A DNA stretch of 64,000 bases, from NCBI RefSeq assembly GCF_014650955.1, contig NZ_BMVY01000038.1, forward strand, positions 1-64,000, given 5' to 3'. The DNA is from Streptomyces tauricus. GTDB lineage: Bacteria > Actinomycetota > Actinomycetes > Streptomycetales > Streptomycetaceae. Below the pieces are notes generated by a model. That model saw only the letters and a list, made by a program, of their open reading frames with translations, was not told the origin of the DNA and searched no databases. Position numbers and translations under genes: made by a program. Below are positions 60,186 to 64,000 of this stretch, piece by piece; the stretch's first letter is position 1, and each line of letters starts with the position of its first letter.

Positions 60186-62005
60186 GCTCGCCCTCGGTTT
60201 TCGGCGCTCTCGAAGTTGTTGCTGTCGGCGTCACGGCCCTCGGCCCGCGAAACGGCGGCGACCGTCTCCTGGTCCAGGTCGAACAGGGTCCGCAGTGCGT
60301 CCGCGTACCCGGCACCGCCGGGCTCGGCGGCCAGCTGCTTGACCCGTACGGTCGGCGCGTGGAGCAGTTTGTCCACGACGCGTCGCACGGTCTGGGTGAT
60401 CTCGCTGCGCTGCTTGTCGTCGAGGCCGGGCAGCCGTCCGTCGAGCCGGGCGATCTCGCCCGCGACGACGTCGGCCGCCATCGTGCGCAGCGCCACGACG
60501 GTCGGAGTGATGTGGGCGGCCCGCAGCGCGGCGCCGAAGGCGGCGACCTCGTCGGAGACGATCCGTCGCACCTGGTCCACGTCGGCGGCCATGGGCGCGT
60601 CGGCGGACGCCTCGGCGAGGGACTCGATGTCCACCAGCCGCACCCCGGGCAGCCGGTGCGCGGCGGCGTCGATGTCACGGGGCATGGCGAGGTCGAGCAG
60701 CGAGAGCACGGGGGTGGGCCTGGGTACCTCGGCGACGGGCTCGGGCCGGCGCCGCTCGGGCACCCGTCCGAGAACGGCCGCGGCGGCGGCGAGGGCGGTG
60801 ATGGCTTCGGCCTCGGCGGCCGGGTCGAGCAGCGCCACGGAGCCGCTCTGGCCCTCGGTGGCCGTCGCGGCGGCGCCCTTGTCCACCCAGGCGGCGTGCT
60901 GTTCCAGTTCGGCCGCGGCCATCCCGGCCACGGCGGCCTCGCCGAGCACGGAGAACCCCGCGGTGCCCTGCACGGTCTGCACGCTCTGCGCCGTCTGCGC
61001 GGCGGTGGGGTCGAGGGGACAGTTCTCGTCGGTGCCGACGCTGGTGGGCGGCAGTTCGCCGCGTACGACGGACGCACCGGCCGGAGCGGAACCACCACTT
61101 CCGCCGCGCGGACCGGCAACCGGGGCCGGCACCCGGACGGCGCGCCCCTCCATGGCGGTGGCGACGACCTCGGCGGTGAGCACGAGACCGGTCGCCCCCG
61201 TGCACGACACGACGACATCGGCACGTGTCAGTTCATCCGCGACGGCGTCGATCGGCACGGCACGGGCGAGTACGGCGGTGCCGTCCTGCCTGACCGAACT
61301 CTGCGCGTACTGCTCCACGAGCAGCGTGGCGAGCCGCTCGGCCCGGTCGAACGTCCGGTTGGCGACGACCACCTCGGCCACGCCCGCGCGCGCGAGGGTG
61401 GCGGCGGCCAGCGAGGACATCGAGCCGGCCCCGATCACGAGGACCCGCTTGTCCCGGGCCCAGGCGTCGACCGTCGCGCCCTCGGCGAACTGCTCAAGGC
61501 CGAAGGTCACCAGGGACTGCCCGGCCCGGTCGATGCCGGTCTCGGAGTGGGCGCGCTTGCCGACCCGCAGCGCCTGCTGGAACAGGTCGTTCAGCAGCCG
61601 GCCCGCGGAGTGCAGCTCCTGCGCGGTGGCGAGCGCGTCCTTGATCTGGCCGAGGATCTGTCCCTCGCCGACCACCATCGAGTCGAGCCCGCACGCCACC
61701 GAGAACAGATGGTGGACGGCCCGGTCCTCGTAATGCACGTACAGGTAAGGGGTGAGCTCTTCCAGTCCGACGCCGCTGTGCTGCGCGAGCAGCGTGGAGA
61801 GCTCGGCGACACCGGCGTGGAACTTGTCCACGTCGGCGTACAGCTCGATCCGGTTGCAGGTGGCGAGGACCGCGGCCTCGGTGGCCGGTTCGGCGGCGAC
61901 CGTGTCCTGGAGCAGCTTGACCTGGGCGTCCGCGGACAGCGCGGCGCGCTCCAGGACGCTGACCGGAGCGCTGCGGTGGCTCAGCCCGACGACGAGGAGA
62001 CTCAT
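60182..62005 (-). CDS. hemA: Glutamyl-tRNA reductase with large internal insertion
   Basis: 607 residues, about 150 more than many HemA proteins. Catalytic Cys50 (LATCNRIELY), GLSHRSAPVSVLERAAL and EGQILGQIK are in the N-terminal part; NADPH strand VLVIGAGSMSSLAAATL is at residues 187-203. Residues about 286-430 are an Ala/Pro/Gly/Glu-rich insert between VVVSCTGATGL and LLDLAMPRDID, and the dimer domain follows. Long HemA proteins are known in streptomycetes. It reduces glutamyl-tRNA to glutamate-1-semialdehyde, the substrate of HemL (24893-26212). Overlaps rex and hemC by 4 bases each. Confidence 0.95.
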   Translation of the reverse strand: MSLLVVGLSHRSAPVSVLERAALSADAQVKLLQDTVAAEPATEAAVLATCNRIELYADVDKFHAGVAELSTLLAQHSGVGLEELTPYLYVHYEDRAVHHLFSVACGLDSMVVGEGQILGQIKDALATAQELHSAGRLLNDLFQQALRVGKRAHSETGIDRAGQSLVTFGLEQFAEGATVDAWARDKRVLVIGAGSMSSLAAATLARAGVAEVVVANRTFDRAERLATLLVEQYAQSSVRQDGTAVLARAVPIDAVADELTRADVVVSCTGATGLVLTAEVVATAMEGRAVRVPAPVAGPRGGSGGSAPAGASVVRGELPPTSVGTDENCPLDPTAAQTAQSVQTVQGTAGFSVLGEAAVAGMAAAELEQHAAWVDKGAAATATEGQSGSVALLDPAAEAEAITALAAAAAVLGRVPERRRPEPVAEVPRPTPVLSLLDLAMPRDIDAAAHRLPGVRLVDIESLAEASADAPMAADVDQVRRIVSDEVAAFGAALRAAHITPTVVALRTMAADVVAGEIARLDGRLPGLDDKQRSEITQTVRRVVDKLLHAPTVRVKQLAAEPGGAGYADALRTLFDLDQETVAAVSRAEGRDADSNNFESAENRGRA

Positions 62006-62775
62006 GCCGGCATCACGGCGGGGACGTCCCCGTCGGGCCCTTTCCCGGCCCCCTTGGCCGCGGCGGCCTCGGCCTCGGCGGCGAGCACGGCGTCGGCCTG
62101 CGCCTCGGCCTCCTCACCGGCCTTGCGCTGCTCGTGGAAGGCGAGGATCTGCAGCTCGATGGAGAGGTCGACCTTGCGCACGTCGACGCCGTCCGGCACG
62201 GACAGCACGGTCGGCGCGAAGTTCAGGATGGAGGTCACACCGGCGGCGACGAGCCGCTCGCAGACCTGCTGGGCGGCCCCGGCGGGGGTCGCGATGACAC
62301 CGATCGACACACCGTTGTCGTCGATGATCTTTTCCAGCTCGTCGGTGTGCTGCACGGGGATCCCGGCGACGGGCTTCCCGGCCATCGCGGGATCGGCGTC
62401 GATCAGCGCCGCGACCCGGAAACCGCGTGAGGCGAACCCGCCGTAGTTGGCGAGGGCGGCGCCGAGGTTTCCTATACCGACGATCACTACCGGCCAGTCC
62501 TGGGTCAGGCCCAGCTCGCGGGAGATCTGGTAGACGAGGTATTCGACGTCGTAGCCGACACCGCGCGTCCCGTACGACCCGAGGTACGAGAAGTCCTTGC
62601 GCAGCTTGGCGGAGTTGACCCCCGCCGCGGCCGCGAGTTCCTCGGAGGAGACCGTGGGTACCGAGCGCTCCGACAGAGCGGTGAGGGCTCGGAGATACAG
62701 GGGAAGCCTGGCGACGGTGGCCTCGGGAATCCCTCGGCTGCGGGTCGCCGTTCGGTGAGTTCGGCCAGTTGCCAC
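62002..62775 (-). CDS. rex: Redox-sensing transcriptional repressor Rex
   Basis: 257 residues from GTG 62775 (site AGGAG). Winged-helix DNA-binding part at about 20-75 (LPLYLRALTALSERSVPTVSSEELAAAAGVNSAKLRKDFSYLGSYGTRGVGYDV) and Rossmann fold VVIVGIGNLGAALANYGGF binding NAD(H). Rex leaves DNA when NADH rises, turning on respiratory genes. First gene of the rex-hemACD operon and self-controlled by the operator at 62853. A C-terminal Ala/Glu tail is longer than in many homologues. Confidence 0.97.
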   Translation of the reverse strand: MATGRTHRTATRSRGIPEATVARLPLYLRALTALSERSVPTVSSEELAAAAGVNSAKLRKDFSYLGSYGTRGVGYDVEYLVYQISRELGLTQDWPVVIVGIGNLGAALANYGGFASRGFRVAALIDADPAMAGKPVAGIPVQHTDELEKIIDDNGVSIGVIATPAGAAQQVCERLVAAGVTSILNFAPTVLSVPDGVDVRKVDLSIELQILAFHEQRKAGEEAEAQADAVLAAEAEAAAAKGAGKGPDGDVPAVMPA

Positions 62776-62852
62776 GGTGCTCCTGCGGGTAGCGCGGGGC
62801 TTCAGGCGGTCACACGTTCCTGGACCGCCCCGTCGAATGCAGGCTATGTCTT

Positions 62853-62868
62853 TGTGAACGCGTGCACA
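62853..62868 (-). promoter_or_regulatory. Rex operator (ROP) site
   Basis: tgtgaacgcgtgcaca matches the published consensus TGTGAACNNNTTCACA at all but one fixed base. It lies 78 bp upstream of the rex start, in the usual place for autorepression and for NADH/NAD+-linked control of hemA, hemC and hemD. Flanks extend the dyad (tttgtg...cacaaa). Confidence 0.88.
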
Positions 62869-63103
62869 AAGATGGTGTCCGATTTGCCCGGCCAACGTGA
62901 CCGGGGTCACGCACCCCCGGCGCACCCGTACGGAACCGGCGCACACGCACCTTCGTTCCTCACATCTTGGGGGCAAAACCGCACACTCTCCTCTACGATC
63001 CCCGCCCCCGAGTCCGAATCGCCCTCGATCCTAAGTGACATTCCGGCCCCTCCGGACTGCTCAGTCAGGCCACGGTCCGATTACTCCTGCGCCCCACCGG
63101 CCC

Positions 63104-63376
63104 CTACTTCGCCGTGAGTGCCCGCCGCAGACGCCCCTCGTCCACCCGCCAGAACGTGTGCTGCGCCCCGTCCACCAGCACCACCGGGATCTGCTCCCAG
63201 TACTCCCGGTGCAGCTCCGCGTCCTCGGTGATGTCCTTCTTCTCCCAGCGCACACCGAGCTCACCGCAGACCTTCTCCACAACTCCCTGTGCGTCTTCAC
63301 ACAAATGACAGTCGGGCTTCCCGATCAAAGTAACGACCCGCTCCCGCGACACCCCACGCCCAAAAAGAGACCTCAT
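63104..63376 (-). CDS. Glutaredoxin-like protein
   Basis: 90 residues from ATG 63376 (site GGAGGATGG). Thioredoxin-like start RVVTLIGKPDCHLCEDAQGVV with CxxC (Cys-His-Leu-Cys), then the cis-Pro turn in YWEQIPVVLVDG and a Trp/Arg helix at the end. It belongs to the DUF836/glutaredoxin-like group and could reduce disulfides or glutathionylated/mycothiolated targets. It is upstream of rex on the same strand, as in S. coelicolor. Confidence 0.9.
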   Translation of the reverse strand: MRSLFGRGVSRERVVTLIGKPDCHLCEDAQGVVEKVCGELGVRWEKKDITEDAELHREYWEQIPVVLVDGAQHTFWRVDEGRLRRALTAK

Positions 63377-63405
63377 CCCCCCATCCTCCCGCGCCCCGCA
63401 CCCCT

Positions 63406-63570
63406 TCAGGGGCACGGGCAACGGCGCAGAAGCCCCGCAGGGGCTCCTCAGGGGCGCGGGGAACAGCGCAATCTTCTAGGGGCGCGGGGAACTGCGCACG
63501 TCCACACCAGTTGGGCCGCACCTTCAAGCCCACGGCGACCGCAGGCTCCCAGGGGCGCGGGGAACGGCGC
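63406..63570. repeat. Repeat cluster between glutaredoxin-like and HAD genes
   Basis: Four copies or variants of the dispersed repeat: ggggcacgggcaacggcgca near 63409, then ggggcgcggggaacagcgca, ggggcgcggggaactgcgca near 63479 and ggggcgcggggaacggcgca at 63552-63571. The variants show how the copies diverge. The rest of the 350-bp divergent gap holds no convincing gene. Confidence 0.85.
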
Positions 63571-63728
63571 AACAAGCCCCCACCGACCCGCACCCGACGC
63601 ACAGCCTCCGGCGAAGCCACAAGAGCGGCCCCCAAGGCCAAGCTCTGCAACAACACCGCCGCAAAGAGTTCACCGCATCCAAACCTCCCGACTCCAGCCG
63701 CACCGAACAAACTGGCTATGCTCACGCC

Positions 63729-64000
63729 ATGGCCGCTCTCGGATGGCTCACCCCCCGTAGGCGCTCCGCCACAGCGCGCAGCGTGCTGGCAGGCGAGGCC
63801 TCTGCTGAGGCAGCGCGCAAAACCTCCCAGGAGCTGGAAGAGCTCGCCCACGTAGCCGCCCCCGGCACCGCCGAGCCGGACTTCCCGGTCTACGGCGACG
63901 ACCAGGCCGCCGCGTTCTTCGACCTGGACAACACCGTCATGCAGGGCGCCGCGATCTTCCACTTCGGCCGCGGCCTGTACAAGCGCAAGTTCTTCGAGTC
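63729..64000 (+). CDS. HAD-superfamily hydrolase, partial at window edge
   Basis: Only the first 90 or so residues are in view; the frame is open at 64000. Motif I of the HAD fold is AAFFDLDNTVMQG (nucleophile Asp, DxDxT form). An N-terminal Arg/Ala-rich tail of about 55 residues precedes it. This looks like the HAD-IB (SerB-like phosphatase) group that follows the glutaredoxin-like gene beside rex in S. coelicolor. The substrate is unknown. Confidence 0.88.
   Translation, partial: MAALGWLTPRRRSATARSVLAGEASAEAARKTSQELEELAHVAAPGTAEPDFPVYGDDQAAAFFDLDNTVMQGAAIFHFGRGLYKRKFFE

Overview
This window is about 70% or more G+C, with many GTG and TTG starts, codons ending in G or C, DUF3558 and DUF2637 proteins, class F sortase, DUF574-type methyltransferase and a Rex-hemACD operon. 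Together these point to a Streptomyces chromosome, in the core rather than an arm. Most genes are housekeeping or conserved actinobacterial genes. No rRNA, tRNA, CRISPR array, phage block or intact insertion sequence is visible.

Layout. 0.1-1.5 kb: a small membrane protein facing a TetR regulator across a duplicated operator. 1.7-7.1 kb: late menaquinone (futalosine) genes mqnL-mqnP, ubiX-like mqnM, an Lrp/AsnC regulator and mqnE, interrupted by a scrambled Uma2-like relic. 7.2-10.2 kb: a PLDc_N protein, an ECF sigma/membrane partner/62-aa peptide set, and a class F sortase overlapping a probable surface substrate. 10.5-15.8 kb: an orphan NarL-type kinase with an aldo/keto reductase, a hydrolase, a GNAT, and a deaminase/2OG-oxygenase pair. 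16-18 kb: a large P-loop NTPase with a His-rich insert. 18.1-26.2 kb: a full System II cytochrome c maturation set (ccsB, resB, ccdA, tlpA), a Tat lipoprotein deacetylase, a histidine phosphatase and hemL. 27-30 kb: a hydroxybenzoate-type FAD monooxygenase with a two-domain O-methyltransferase. 30-35 kb: a FtsX-type ABC exporter and a PiT/PPK2 phosphate-polyphosphate operon. 35-41 kb: an MprAB-like two-component system, a GT4 glycosyltransferase and an FMN reductase/LLM oxidoreductase pair. 42-48 kb: an SDR, RtcB, two DUF3558 lipoproteins and a DUF2637 protein. 48-53 kb: class I lysS and argS diverging from a nested inverted repeat, then an APH-fold kinase gene with a leader-ORF arrangement. 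53-57 kb: a DUF4253 protein, a DUF574 methyltransferase and an HTH membrane protein. 56-64 kb: hemB, hemD, hemC, hemA and rex with a Rex operator, then a glutaredoxin-like protein and a HAD hydrolase cut by the window edge.

How the parts fit. Menaquinone synthesis, cytochrome c maturation, heme synthesis and the NADH/NAD+ sensor Rex all lie in one 64-kb window, so much of the supply chain for the respiratory chain is linked here. A dispersed 3'-end repeat (core ggggcgcggggaacggcgca) sits in at least eight gene boundaries, and in one case supplies the last codons and stop of a gene. From remembered S. coelicolor gene order, the left part (SCO44xx-like) and right part (SCO33xx-like) lie at similar distances on opposite sides of oriC there. 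The window may therefore span an oriC-symmetric inversion joint. I see no clearly new defence or mobile system. The best candidates for undescribed biology are the APH leader/hairpin, the monooxygenase-methyltransferase pair, the His-repeat NTPase, and the sortase pair with its 22-bp inverted repeat.
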